A stretch of DNA of 64,000 nt from Blautia pseudococcoides (GCF_001689125.2 NZ_CP015405.2:277001-341000), one strand, 5' to 3'; counted from the first letter of the stretch, positions 18,752-27,898 are shown. The notes: generated by a model from the sequence alone, not told the origin. Translations and numbers: made by a program.

Positions 18752-18862
18752 TCTGAAGCTCTGCGTGATAAGCATTTTGCGGGTAAAGAGCTGAAAGAGA
18801 ATACTCTGAAAGTGGAGAGACAGGCTCCAAAAGAAAAAGGCAGAATTCCGCATCATATATGA
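18752..18862 (+). pseudogene. remnant of a second iolH copy (3' end only)
   Basis: Read from 18752, the frame gives EALRDKHFAGKELKENTLKV, matching the intact IolH stretch ETLRDMDFAGKQLKENAPKV. It then jumps over about 25 residues to ERQAPKEKGRI (intact: DRQAPEARERI) and stops at 18860-18862. DNA similarity is also plain. There is no start codon or ribosome site. It shows that a duplicate of the iol 3' end was once here and was later deleted. Confidence 0.75.
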
Positions 18863-18897
18863 TTTGTTTTGTGGAATGTAAATAGAAATATTCAGAC

Positions 18898-18922
18898 AGG
18901 CGGATGGTTTTCATCCGCCTTG
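18898..18922 (+). terminator. hairpin after the iolH remnant
   Basis: AGGCGGATG/CATCCGCCT stem, 5-base loop, then TTGATT. Probably the old terminator of the lost unit. Confidence 0.55.
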
Positions 18923-19029
18923 ATTCATGAGAATAGAAAGTTCACATAGACGTGCTTTCTATGGTAGATTTGCAGTAATGCTTCAGAAGGTCTGTGCATT
19001 AACTGCATGGAGAGGCAGTGAGTATGAGA

Positions 19030-19329
19030 TTATAATTTATACTCCTGATATAAAGCATCCAGCAGATGTGCGTCTGAAGCGGCTTTTACGATCAGGTCAC
19101 TTCGTCCGTCTTTGGCCAACCGGAGAATCAGTCCGCTGTAGCGGTTCTGTTCCTCGCTTCTTTCTTTAGAGATGCCTTCCATACGTCCTTTGTCAAGTCC
19201 CTCAGCACCGGCCTTTTTTTCAGCACTTTTGATCAGTTCTTCCAGCAGCATAAACTTCGCCCCCATTTCCCGATTCTTTGATCCTATTGTGGATTTTATG
19301 AACAGTATCACTTTGGGTTTTCCCTGCAC
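19030..19329 (-). pseudogene. C-terminal remnant of an Rpn/PD-(D/E)XK-type nuclease-like protein
   Basis: 99-residue frame on the minus strand. The last ~60 residues (GRMEGISKERSEEQNRYSGL, then RLAKDGRSDLIVKAA and the ending LYQEYKL) look like the charged helical tail of Rpn/'recombination-promoting nuclease' family proteins common in Lachnospiraceae. The catalytic domain is missing and the first ~25 residues have no resemblance to it. I see no good ribosome site. Could be a small independent protein, but truncation is more likely. Confidence 0.5.
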
Positions 19330-19498
19330 AAGTATCTGTACTGTCCTCTACATACCAATTACTATATTTGTTAAATTCTTGTACAGTACCTCCCGGATTT
19401 TTTCACTGTCTTTATAGAAAATTTAAAATTACGTTTTATCCTGTGTATAAGAAAAAGAAAGCCTCGGATTGCGGTTTTCAAAGAAAGGATGAAATCAT

Positions 19499-20200
19499 AT
19501 GAGTGAATATATTTTAAGGGCAGAAAATCTCAGTAAGTCATTTAAAGGACATAAAGCGGTAAACAAAGTATCGCTGGCTATTGAGGAGGGCTGTATTTAC
19601 GGCCTTCTGGGGCCAAATGGTGCGGGGAAATCCACCATACTGAAGATGATCACAGGAATGCTGAGACCAACGGGAGGAAAGATTTTTTTTCGTGATCATG
19701 AATGGTGCAGAAAGGATTTATACCATATTGGTGCGCTGATAGAAAACCCGCCTATTTATGAAAATCTGACGGCAGAAGAAAATCTGAGGGTACACACCCT
19801 GCAGCTGGGAATTTCGGAGAAGAGGATCCATGAGGTGCTGGATACTGTGGACCTGAAAAACACGGGGAATAAAAGAGCAGGACATTTTTCCTATGGAATG
19901 AAGCAGCGCTTGGGCATTGCCGCGGCCCTTCTGGGGAATCCCCGGCTACTGATCCTGGATGAGCCCACAAACGGCCTGGACCCTATTGGAATACAGGAGC
20001 TTAGAAATCTGATCCGGTGGTTTCCTGAACAGGGAATAACCGTTATCTTATCCAGCCATATACTGGGTGAAGTGCAGCAGACCGCAGACCGTATCGGTAT
20101 CATAGCGGGAGGTATCCTGGGATATGAGGGGGATATCTCCGGGAAGGAAAATCTGGAGGAGCTTTTTATGGAGGTTGTGAGAGAGAATGGGAGGGAATAA
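19499..20200 (+). CDS. lantibiotic-immunity ABC transporter ATPase (LanF/CprA type)
   Basis: 233 residues. Walker A GPNGAGKST (residues ~39-47), signature FSYGMKQRLGIAAALL, Walker B LLILDEPTNGLDP and H-loop SSHIL. The short length, YGMKQRLGIA signature and neighbours place it with NisF, SpaF and CprA, which power removal of lantibiotics from the membrane. ATG preceded by GAAAGGATGA. First gene of a five-gene operon with two permeases, a response regulator and a kinase. No lantibiotic synthetase or precursor gene is in the window, so it probably protects against peptides made by others. Confidence 0.88.
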   Translation: MSEYILRAENLSKSFKGHKAVNKVSLAIEEGCIYGLLGPNGAGKSTILKMITGMLRPTGGKIFFRDHEWCRKDLYHIGALIENPPIYENLTAEENLRVHTLQLGISEKRIHEVLDTVDLKNTGNKRAGHFSYGMKQRLGIAAALLGNPRLLILDEPTNGLDPIGIQELRNLIRWFPEQGITVILSSHILGEVQQTADRIGIIAGGILGYEGDISGKENLEELFMEVVRENGRE

Positions 20201-20201
20201 G

Positions 20202-20930
20202 ATGATTGGAATGATTCGCGGGGAATTACTTAAAATGCGGCACTCCACCATGGGAAAATCCATGTGGGTTATGCCGGTTATGACCATTTTGCTGGGGTAC
20301 CTCATCAGTATGGCGGGGCCGTATGCCCAGCAGTATACTTACAATATATGGTATGGGACATTATACCCTTGTCTGGTGCCGCTGTTGTGTGCCATGAATA
20401 TACGATGTGAGATCAGACTCCATTACCAGACCATGCTGGCCTCACCGGCATTCGGGGCGGGACAGTGGACTGCAAAATGTATTGCTGTGGCGCTGAAACT
20501 GCTGTTGCCACAAGTGGTTTTTTGGGCTGTCGTCAGTCTGTTGGGAATAGTGTTCACCACATCAGTTCCCATCAGTTCCGGGGGAGCAGGTATGCTGATC
20601 GTCTGGGCGGTGAGTTTATGGCAGATTCCTTTTTATCTCATGCTGGCTTCAAGGCTTGGCATGATCCCATGTGTTATGCTGGGACTTCTGGCTGCTTTTT
20701 TCAGTTTTTCCATGGTGGAAAAAGGGTTGTTTTTCCTGTTTCCGTTCTCCATCGCAGACCGCCTTATGTGCCCTGTTCTTTTGATCCGTCCAAACGGGCT
20801 TTTGCTGGAGCCCGGGGATGTTCTTTTGAATCCCGTTGTTTTTCTGTCTGGCTTCTGCATGGCGGCTGTGCTGCTGGCGGCAGCCGCATTTGGCAGTGTA
20901 AAATGGTGGGAAAGACGGGAGGCGGTCTGA
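20202..20930 (+). CDS. lantibiotic-immunity ABC permease, MutE/EpiE type
   Basis: 242 residues with about six membrane segments and the start typical of the MutE/EpiE family (short cytosolic GELLKMRHSTMGK, then a long first membrane pair). I chose ATG 20202 because GGGAGGG lies directly upstream; the in-frame ATG at 20187 precedes that site. One of two unlike permeases of the F-E-G transporter. Starts right after the ATPase stop and ends one base before the next gene. Confidence 0.85.
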   Translation: MIGMIRGELLKMRHSTMGKSMWVMPVMTILLGYLISMAGPYAQQYTYNIWYGTLYPCLVPLLCAMNIRCEIRLHYQTMLASPAFGAGQWTAKCIAVALKLLLPQVVFWAVVSLLGIVFTTSVPISSGGAGMLIVWAVSLWQIPFYLMLASRLGMIPCVMLGLLAAFFSFSMVEKGLFFLFPFSIADRLMCPVLLIRPNGLLLEPGDVLLNPVVFLSGFCMAAVLLAAAAFGSVKWWERREAV

Positions 20931-20931
20931 T

Positions 20932-21678
20932 ATGAAGGAATTTTACAGGTTTCTAAAAAGCAGCGGATACAGAATGCGGCATTCTCTCTTTTTTGCGTCA
21001 CATATTCTCATTCCCGCTTTGGGGGTATTTTTATATGTGGCATACATAGGACTACGTTCTGCAGGGGGCTGGGAACATCTGACTTCTTATGTTACACTTT
21101 TAGCCATGGCCTATCCCGCTGTTACGGGGATCGTGACGGCAATGCTGACAGACAGGGAGGCTAAAGCGGGAAGAATGCAGAATCTGCTGGCGGTGCCCAG
21201 CCGTGCGAAAGGCCTGGGAGCAGAACTCGTGCTCCTGCTCTTGTCTGGACTGCTGGCTATGGCCATTGCGGTATTTGGTTTTCAGGCAGTGCTGTGCCTG
21301 CAGGGAGAGGGACTGGGGGCGGGAGATCCCTTCCTTCTGACACTGGTACTTTGGGCATCCAACCTGCCTGTCTATGCAGAGCATCTGTTTTTGGGACTTA
21401 AATTCGGAGAAGGAGTGACGATTGGTGCAGGGGTGGCGGAATCTGTGGTTTCAGCGGTAATGCTGACCGGACTTGGTGACGGAGTCTGGTATGTGTGGTG
21501 GCCTTCCTATGGTATGCGTTTTTCCACCATGTTACTTGCCCTCAGACAGGGCATGTATGAACATTTGACGGGGCAGATCCGTCTTGGAGGGGTTTGCTAT
21601 CTGGTAGTATCTGTGCTATTCTTAGTCATGACATTTTTATGGTTTCAAAAGTTTGAAGGCCGCAGGGAGGAGGCGTAA
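20932..21678 (+). CDS. lantibiotic-immunity ABC permease, MutG type
   Basis: 248 residues with about six membrane segments and an N-terminal RFLKSSGYRMRHSLFF cytosolic stretch as in MutG/NisG proteins. The ribosome site GGGAGG lies in the end of the previous gene. It completes the F-E-G transporter. The next gene, a response regulator, starts two bases after the stop, so transporter and regulators are one transcript. Confidence 0.83.
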   Translation: MKEFYRFLKSSGYRMRHSLFFASHILIPALGVFLYVAYIGLRSAGGWEHLTSYVTLLAMAYPAVTGIVTAMLTDREAKAGRMQNLLAVPSRAKGLGAELVLLLLSGLLAMAIAVFGFQAVLCLQGEGLGAGDPFLLTLVLWASNLPVYAEHLFLGLKFGEGVTIGAGVAESVVSAVMLTGLGDGVWYVWWPSYGMRFSTMLLALRQGMYEHLTGQIRLGGVCYLVVSVLFLVMTFLWFQKFEGRREEA

Positions 21679-21680
21679 AT

Positions 21681-22352
21681 ATGGCATCAATTCTGACAGT
21701 GGATGATGATCCTCTGCTCCTTATTTTAATACGGAAAATTTTGGAGAGGGACGGGCACCGGGTTACGGCTGTGGGCAGCTCTGTGGAGGTTAGGAAGCTT
21801 TCCCTGTCTGCCTATTCTTTGATCTTGCTGGATGTTATGATGCCCGGGCTTGACGGATTTGAATTATGCCGGGAAATCAGGGATCTGGTGGACTGTCCAA
21901 TCATTTTTCTGACGGCCAAAAGTGGGGAGGCAGATATACTGCGCGGGCTGGGACTGGGCGGGGATGATTATCTGAAAAAGCCATTCGGTGCTGAAGAGAT
22001 CCGGGCAAGGGTCAACGCACATCTGAGAAGAGACCAGCGGGAGAAAAAACATGCTCTGGAGGTATCGGGATTCCGTTTTTTTCTGGGTGCGAAACAGATG
22101 GAGAAAGACGGGCAGGTCTGTCCCCTCACAAAAGGGGAATATGCAATCTGTGAATATCTGGCACTGCACCACGGACAGACATTGTCAAAAGATCAGATCT
22201 ACGAGAGCGTGTTCGGCTATGACGCGGAGGGTGACAGCTCAGTGATTGCCATGCATGTGAAAAATATCAGGCAGAAGGCAGAGGGACTGGGGGGGATTCC
22301 CATACAGACCGTATGGGGGATTGGATATACATGGAAAGAGAAAGAAGTTTAA
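21681..22352 (+). CDS. OmpR-family response regulator of the lantibiotic operon
   Basis: 223 residues. Receiver domain with the acidic pair VDDDP at residues ~7-11, phospho-acceptor Asp51 (LILLDVMMPG), Thr in IFLTAKS and KKPF. This is followed by a winged-helix domain (LTKGEYAICEYLALH; ending QTVWGIGYTW). Its stop overlaps the kinase start by 22 bases. By analogy with CprR and NisR it should switch on the F-E-G transporter when a lantibiotic is present. A GGAGG lies just before the ATG. Confidence 0.92.
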   Translation: MASILTVDDDPLLLILIRKILERDGHRVTAVGSSVEVRKLSLSAYSLILLDVMMPGLDGFELCREIRDLVDCPIIFLTAKSGEADILRGLGLGGDDYLKKPFGAEEIRARVNAHLRRDQREKKHALEVSGFRFFLGAKQMEKDGQVCPLTKGEYAICEYLALHHGQTLSKDQIYESVFGYDAEGDSSVIAMHVKNIRQKAEGLGGIPIQTVWGIGYTWKEKEV

Positions 22353-23686
22353 AAGGGTTTTTTATAAAATATCTGTTCATCTGGCTGCTGGGGTCTCTGA
22401 TCCTGGCATTCCTTGGCTTTATACTCATGTCCCTGGCTATGCAGGCAGGATATATTTATCCTGCAAATTATGGGGATATTGAATATGAATGGGAGAAAGA
22501 AAATTTAAAAAATACGGAAGAGATCCGCATGGAAGATATTCCTCCGCTTATGGATTATGCACTTTTTACAGAGGACGGAACCTGGAAAGAGGGGACCATA
22601 CCTGAAAAGGATGCAAAGAAAGCCTGGGAAGTAAGTCACAGAGGGTATTCCGGTTTCAGCCGTATTTTTTACCAGAAGGTGGAGCGGGAGGGTGAAGTTC
22701 TGGTGCTGCGTTACTCCATGAAAGCTCAGTTTGCGGATCCAAAGCTTCGGAAATATCTTCCGGCAGCGGAGGAGATCATATATGGATGTGTAATACTGGA
22801 AATCCTGGCATATTTGATGTACATGGCCGTGCGATTTGGCAGGATGCTGGAGCGGAAGATGAACGGTATACAGAGTGCCATTGAAAAAATAGAGCAGGAG
22901 AATCTGGAATTCCAGGTGCAAAACTGCGGTGTCCGTGAGATTGACCGTGTGGGGGCTGCCCTGGACCACATGAAGGAGGCACTGAAAAAGTCCTTGGTGA
23001 GCCAGTGGGATATGGAAAAAGCCAGACAGGAGAAGATATCTGCATTGGCTCATGATCTGAAAACACCCATTACCATCGTGAGGGGATATAACGAACTGCT
23101 GCTGGAGAGCACCTTTAAGGGGGAAGACCGCGCCTGTGTGGAGGCTATAGAAGTTAGTATCCGCCAGATGCAGGGGTATGTAGAGCAGCTTTTGGATGTG
23201 ACAAGAGGGAAGCAGCCGGCGGAGTTTTTAAAAAATATTGTCTGCGCAGATGCATTCCTGGAGGAGATACACAAAAAATCAAAGGGGCTGGCAGCGGAAA
23301 AACAGGCGGTCCTGATATGGCAGGCAGCAGAAACCCGCAGGGAAATACAGGCGGATAAGCAGCACCTGGAACGGGCACTGCTGAATATTATAGCCAATGC
23401 CGCGGAATATGCAGGGCAGGGGGGAACCATCTGCCTGGGTGCCTCTTCCCTGGAGAATGGCTTAGAGATTGTTGCGGAGGACAGCGGCCCGGGATTTACA
23501 GGGGAGGCGCTCAAAAAAGGAAAAGAAGAATTTTATACAGGCAGCAGTGCCAGAAGCGGGGGCGTACATTCCGGTCTGGGATTGTTTATTGCAGATAGAA
23601 TTATAGAGGAGCATGGCGGCAGGCTGGAATTAGGAAATTCCGAAACATTTGGAGGCGGATGTGTCCGTGTGTGGCTGCCATGGTAA
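22331..23686 (+). CDS. sensor histidine kinase of the lantibiotic operon
   Basis: 451 residues with two membrane segments (about residues 15-40 and 150-173) around a ~110-residue extracellular sensor, then HAMP and HisKA with SALAHDLKTPITIV (His241). N box is LLNIIANAAEYA; G boxes are EDSGPGFTG and HSGLGLFIADRI. This compares with CprK/NisK/SpaK kinases. I chose ATG 22331 with GGGGGA about 10 bases upstream; an earlier in-frame ATG at 22313 lies deeper in the regulator gene. Last gene of the operon. Confidence 0.9.
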   Translation: MERERSLKGFFIKYLFIWLLGSLILAFLGFILMSLAMQAGYIYPANYGDIEYEWEKENLKNTEEIRMEDIPPLMDYALFTEDGTWKEGTIPEKDAKKAWEVSHRGYSGFSRIFYQKVEREGEVLVLRYSMKAQFADPKLRKYLPAAEEIIYGCVILEILAYLMYMAVRFGRMLERKMNGIQSAIEKIEQENLEFQVQNCGVREIDRVGAALDHMKEALKKSLVSQWDMEKARQEKISALAHDLKTPITIVRGYNELLLESTFKGEDRACVEAIEVSIRQMQGYVEQLLDVTRGKQPAEFLKNIVCADAFLEEIHKKSKGLAAEKQAVLIWQAAETRREIQADKQHLERALLNIIANAAEYAGQGGTICLGASSLENGLEIVAEDSGPGFTGEALKKGKEEFYTGSSARSGGVHSGLGLFIADRIIEEHGGRLELGNSETFGGGCVRVWLPW

Positions 23687-23893
23687 ATCCGGAACCGCGT
23701 TCAGCGCAGGGAGGCTCTTCACATTGGAAACTGCACTTTGCGCAAAAGGAAGATGACATACAGATGTCATGTTGCGGGCTGTAGAATAAAAGGACAGCTT
23801 AATTGCGGAAAAGGAGATAAAAGGATAGAAACAAAAGGTAGATCATATGTACAGAACGCAGAATGAAGGTGCCGTGCAGGAATGGAGGGAAAG

Positions 23894-24607
23894 ATGAAAA
23901 AAATATTGAACTATGAGGATTTTACAGAAGTGCTGCAAAATGCCGGATTTTCCATGGGCGGCGGCAATTCGGAGGGTATATATTCCATTATTAACTGGGA
24001 TTGGGACAAGGAGCCTCCATATGATACGCCGGTCAAGTGGCACACAGGAGACAGGGAGACAGACCCCTGGGAGTGGCGTATGCGGGTCTTGGATGAAAGA
24101 AATGATATGGCTTACGCGAAATTCTTTTTCAGGAAAAGCGGGTATATCACCAAAGAATGGTATCCGTATTTTTTTGCCTGCCGCAGGGGCGTTATGGATT
24201 TTGTGGATATGTACCTGGAAGGCAGGATCAGCAATGAGGCAAAACGTATATATACCAGCATAGAGGAAGAAGGCGTGATGCCACTGCATGAACTGAAGAA
24301 GGCAGCCGGGTTTGGAAAAGAAGACAAATCCCGTTTTGACAGGGCTTTAGTGGAACTGCAGATGAATTTTTTCCTCACCATATGCGGGAGAAGGCATAAA
24401 ATCAGCGCGGAGGGAAAGCCCTACGGCTGGGATTCCACTGCCTTTTGCAAAACAGAGGATTTCTGGGACAGTGAAGTTTTGAAGGCGGCGTCCGCGGCCA
24501 GCAGCAAGGAGGCAGAAGAAAGGATCCGGGAACAGGTGTTGAGACTGAATCCTCTTGCATCGGACAAAAATATACATAAATTTATATATGGCAGAACCGG
24601 AAGGTGA
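23894..24607 (+). CDS. AlkZ-related winged-helix protein
   Basis: 237 residues, no membrane segment. Resembles the 'AlkZ-related' proteins of Firmicutes: TDPWEWRMRVL, AYAKFFFRKSGYITKEWYP, LKKAAGFGKEDKSRFDRAL, LQMNFFLTICG and the KPYGWDSTAF ending. AlkZ enzymes are winged-helix DNA glycosylases acting on bulky or cross-linked bases; whether this shorter relative has glycosylase activity is not known. I chose ATG 23894, directly after GGAGGGAAAG; the ATG at 23882 lies before that site. Stands alone, with a terminator after it and a short TGACAT/ATGTCA inverted repeat ~125 bases upstream. Confidence 0.68.
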   Translation: MKKILNYEDFTEVLQNAGFSMGGGNSEGIYSIINWDWDKEPPYDTPVKWHTGDRETDPWEWRMRVLDERNDMAYAKFFFRKSGYITKEWYPYFFACRRGVMDFVDMYLEGRISNEAKRIYTSIEEEGVMPLHELKKAAGFGKEDKSRFDRALVELQMNFFLTICGRRHKISAEGKPYGWDSTAFCKTEDFWDSEVLKAASAASSKEAEERIREQVLRLNPLASDKNIHKFIYGRTGR

Positions 24608-24632
24608 GCTGTCAAACTATGCAAATAAGGAA

Positions 24633-24680
24633 AACGGGCGGCATACCCCAGTCATGGCTGGATGTACCGCCTGTTTTTTG
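24633..24680 (+). terminator. terminator after the AlkZ-related gene
   Basis: AACGGGCGGCATAC region pairs with GTACCGCCTGTT (with G-U pairs) over a ~17-base loop, followed by TTTTTTG. Confidence 0.8.
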
Positions 24681-24871
24681 CATATATCCCAGTGTATAAA
24701 TCAATATCTGGGGAATTTAGGTGACAGTTCCGCTGTCTGAACGCCTATGGATTTTGGGAAGCCCGCTCTGAAACCATAAGGATAATTATATAGCATTTTA
24801 CCCATAGCAGTGTTAGAATAAAAATATGTATAAAGCACCGAATATTACGAAAGAATCGTTGAGGAACAAAA

Positions 24872-27079
24872 ATGCAGAAAGATAGGAAAGATAAAGAACT
24901 GCAGGATGAGAACAGAAGGTTAAGAGAAGAGATCAAACGGCTGAAACAATATGACCAGGTGACGGGGTTGTTCAACAGGGAGGTTTTCTGCGCATCTGCC
25001 GACGGAGCTATACAGCAGAACCCTCATATCCGTTTTGAAATCATCTGCATAGATATTGAACGGTTTAAAATGATAAATGAATTGTACGGTGAAGAGCAGG
25101 GAGACCTGCTTTTAAAATACGTGGCAGAGCAGCTTCGGCACATTTCGCGCAGGGAAAAACATATTGCGGGGAACCTGAGGGATGATGTCTTTGCTCTCTG
25201 CATTCCTGTGGAGGATGAGAAAAGCACAGTGGATCATCTGCTGGGGATTTTCAGCGGGAGCCCTGTGAACGCCCAGGTGGTTTTGGCAGTTGGAATTTAT
25301 CGCATGGAGGAGGAAGTGCTTCCCGCCGGAAATATGTGCGGCAGAGCGCTGATGGCGCTGAATTCTGTAAAAGGCAATGACCACCATGTGGCAGTGTACC
25401 GGGAAAGTATGCGGGAAAATCTCCTCAGAGAGCAGGAGATCACCAACAGCATGGAAGCAGGGATCAAAAACAGGGAATTTAAAATCTATATGCAGCCAAA
25501 ATGCAATATGGAGAGCGGCAAAGTAGTGGGGGCAGAAGCTTTGGTACGCTGGCAGCATCCCCAAAAAGGTCTGCTGCTTCCCGGGGATTTTGTACCATTG
25601 TTTGAGAAAAACCATTTTATCGAAAAGCTGGATCTATATGTTTGGGAGGAGACGGCTGGCTGGATCAGGCGCTGGCTTGACAAGGGCGGTACCTGTGTGC
25701 CCGTATCCGTAAATCTGTCGCGCATGGATATTTTTGATATGGACGTGTGCTCTGTGCTCACAGACATAATGGAGCGGTATCATATCCCATCCGGTTTGAT
25801 CGAACTGGAAATCACAGAAAGTGTATATGCCGGACAGTCTGAGCGGATCATTAAAGAGACGGAGAGGCTGAAGAAAAATGGATTTACAATCCTGATGGAT
25901 GACTTCGGCAATGGGTATTCGTCCCTGAATATGCTGAGCAGCACCAATATTGACATCCTAAAAATGGATATGCATTTTATGGATGGGGAGGGGCTGAAAA
26001 GCCTGGGGATACTGGACGCGATCCTGCATATGAGCAAATGGCTGAATCTGCCGGTGATCGCTGAGGGAGTCAACCGGGAAGAACATGTGAAAACACTGCG
26101 CAGTGTGGGCTGTGTCTACGGGCAGGGCTTTTATTACTACTGTCCTATGAGTATCGGGGAATTTGAGAATCTGCTTCTTGCGCCTGACAAAGTGGATTTC
26201 TGTGACGGCGGGAAAAAACGGGTGGAGAGCAGCCACCTTTTGGATTTGAGCGATCTGTTCCACAAAGACACATTGACCGACCGGCTGCTGGGTAATATTA
26301 CAGGCGCTGTGGCTCAGTACAGTTACGATGGGACCCACCTCTATGTTCTGAGAGCCAACGGGGAATACTGCCGGCTGATGGGCGAATACTGGATGGGTGG
26401 AAGCGGCCATGTGGATGTTATGCGGGATCTTTTTCCTGAGGACAGGGAAAAGATAACCGATGCCCTCTCAGAAGCAAAACGCAGCAAAGAAGAAAAGGGC
26501 GCGGAGGTTTTTGTGCGGAAAAGAAGGGGTGGGTCTGTCCTTTGGCTGAGGATACGTCTTTTCTGCCTGACGTCCAATTATGGCAGTGAAATATTTTACG
26601 CGGCCCTGTCGGATGAGACCGTACGGATGAACAGTATTGAGAATCTCCGCATAAGTGAGGAGCGCTTCCGGCTTGCTATGGAGGCTACAAAATCCGTGAT
26701 CTTTGAACTGGATACGGATACGCGGACCGCATATTATTCTGAATATGCGCAGAAGGCGTTTGGCCTGGATGCCACGGTGGCAAATGCACCGGAGGGATTT
26801 ATCGAGCAGGGTACTGTGTGTGAAGGATATGAGGAAACCTTCCGGGATATATACCGTGCTATTTACAGGGGAGAGGACAGAGCCTCCTGTGTGGTGAAGG
26901 CAAAAATGGGGGATGGCAGTACAGTCCGCAACCGCATTACACTCACTGCGATCAGAGATAAAGACGGAAAAACAGTAAAGGCAGTGGGTATGGTGGAAAA
27001 TGTATCCTACAGTGAGGTTGGGAGTATGGTGGATCATGAGGGGAATGGTGAGAATGGGAATGAGAGGAAGGGAGAATGA
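24872..27079 (+). CDS. degenerate GGDEF - EAL - PAS signalling protein (probable c-di-GMP phosphodiesterase)
   Basis: 735 residues, no membrane segment. A short coiled-coil start (residues ~1-27) leads into a GGDEF-like domain whose signature is RDDVF (residues 103-107), so cyclase activity is unlikely. An EAL domain follows with E222-A-L, the ELEITES Glu, DDFGNGYSSL and IAEGV all intact. C-terminal residues ~440-720 hold one or two PAS-like domains (ISEERFRLAMEATKSVIFEL). It should hydrolyse cyclic di-GMP in the cytoplasm under control of its PAS part. The ATG lies about 13 bases after TTGAGGA. trmO starts four bases after the stop. Confidence 0.88.
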   Translation: MQKDRKDKELQDENRRLREEIKRLKQYDQVTGLFNREVFCASADGAIQQNPHIRFEIICIDIERFKMINELYGEEQGDLLLKYVAEQLRHISRREKHIAGNLRDDVFALCIPVEDEKSTVDHLLGIFSGSPVNAQVVLAVGIYRMEEEVLPAGNMCGRALMALNSVKGNDHHVAVYRESMRENLLREQEITNSMEAGIKNREFKIYMQPKCNMESGKVVGAEALVRWQHPQKGLLLPGDFVPLFEKNHFIEKLDLYVWEETAGWIRRWLDKGGTCVPVSVNLSRMDIFDMDVCSVLTDIMERYHIPSGLIELEITESVYAGQSERIIKETERLKKNGFTILMDDFGNGYSSLNMLSSTNIDILKMDMHFMDGEGLKSLGILDAILHMSKWLNLPVIAEGVNREEHVKTLRSVGCVYGQGFYYYCPMSIGEFENLLLAPDKVDFCDGGKKRVESSHLLDLSDLFHKDTLTDRLLGNITGAVAQYSYDGTHLYVLRANGEYCRLMGEYWMGGSGHVDVMRDLFPEDREKITDALSEAKRSKEEKGAEVFVRKRRGGSVLWLRIRLFCLTSNYGSEIFYAALSDETVRMNSIENLRISEERFRLAMEATKSVIFELDTDTRTAYYSEYAQKAFGLDATVANAPEGFIEQGTVCEGYEETFRDIYRAIYRGEDRASCVVKAKMGDGSTVRNRITLTAIRDKDGKTVKAVGMVENVSYSEVGSMVDHEGNGENGNERKGE

Positions 27080-27082
27080 TTT

Positions 27083-27763
27083 ATGGAGATCAATAGGATA
27101 GGCTGGATCCGGACGGATTTTCCTGGGAAGTTTGGGATTCCGCGTCAGAGTGGGTTGGTGGAGGATCTGGCTGGAACGGTGGTTTTTGAGACAAAGTATA
27201 GGAATGCGGACGCTTTCAGGGGACTGGAAGAGTTTTCGCATATATGGCTTATTTGGGAGTTTTCTGAATCGGCAAGAGATAAATGGCAGCCTATGGTGAG
27301 ACCGCCGAGGCTTGGGGGGAACATAAGGAAAGGGGTATTTGCTACGCGTTCGCCTTTTCGGCCAAATCCGATAGGGTTGTCCTGTGTACGTCTGGAGCGG
27401 ATTGAGATGCATCCGGAATATGGCCCTGTCCTCCATGTGAGAGGGGCGGATTTAATGGATGGAACTCCGATTCTGGATATTAAGCCTTATGTTCCTCATG
27501 CGGACAGCCGCCCGGAGGCAGAGGGCGGGTTTGCGTCCAGACATAGGGAGGACAGGCTGGAAGTGGAACTTCCGGAGGAACTGGAGAAAAAAGTGCCGGA
27601 ACATAAGAGGGAGGCCCTCAGGGGCGTTCTGGCCAATGATCCAAGGCCGGCATATCAGAATGATCCGGAGCGGGTCTATGGATTTGGCTTTGCAGGGCTG
27701 GAGGTCCGCTTTACTGTCAGGGAGGGACTTCTTACGGTATGTGAGGTAGTGCCTCAGGGATGA
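27083..27763 (+). CDS. trmO: tRNA (N6-threonylcarbamoyladenosine37-N6)-methyltransferase TrmO
   Basis: 226 residues, about the length of E. coli TrmO. N-terminal TsaA-type beta-barrel with the RSPFRPNPIGLS and GNIRKGVFATR signatures, GADLMDGTPILDIKPYVP, and a C-terminal FGFAGLEVRF domain. It methylates t6A at position 37 of ANN-decoding tRNAs to m6t6A using S-adenosylmethionine. AGGGAG precedes the ATG. A clean terminator follows about 100 bases after the stop. Confidence 0.92.
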   Translation: MEINRIGWIRTDFPGKFGIPRQSGLVEDLAGTVVFETKYRNADAFRGLEEFSHIWLIWEFSESARDKWQPMVRPPRLGGNIRKGVFATRSPFRPNPIGLSCVRLERIEMHPEYGPVLHVRGADLMDGTPILDIKPYVPHADSRPEAEGGFASRHREDRLEVELPEELEKKVPEHKREALRGVLANDPRPAYQNDPERVYGFGFAGLEVRFTVREGLLTVCEVVPQG

Positions 27764-27861
27764 AGTTTTTGATTCAGGGGAGGCTGTGGGCAGAGAGGCC
27801 GGAGCAGAGGCTTATGGGAGAGATGGGGCGGTTTTTTGTAGACTGCAGGATGCTTTAGACT

Positions 27862-27898
27862 GGCTGGAGAATGACAGAGAGATTCTCCAGCCTTTTTA
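27862..27898 (+). terminator. terminator after trmO
   Basis: GGCTGGAGAAT/ATTCTCCAGCC perfect 11-bp stem, 9-base loop, TTTTT tail. It lies between convergent trmO and asnB. Confidence 0.9.

Noticed and set aside
23755..23770. TGACAT-ACAG-ATGTCA inverted repeat upstream of the AlkZ-related gene, considered as an operator
   Set aside because: Only six-base arms, no matching promoter placement and no neighbouring regulator to link it to.
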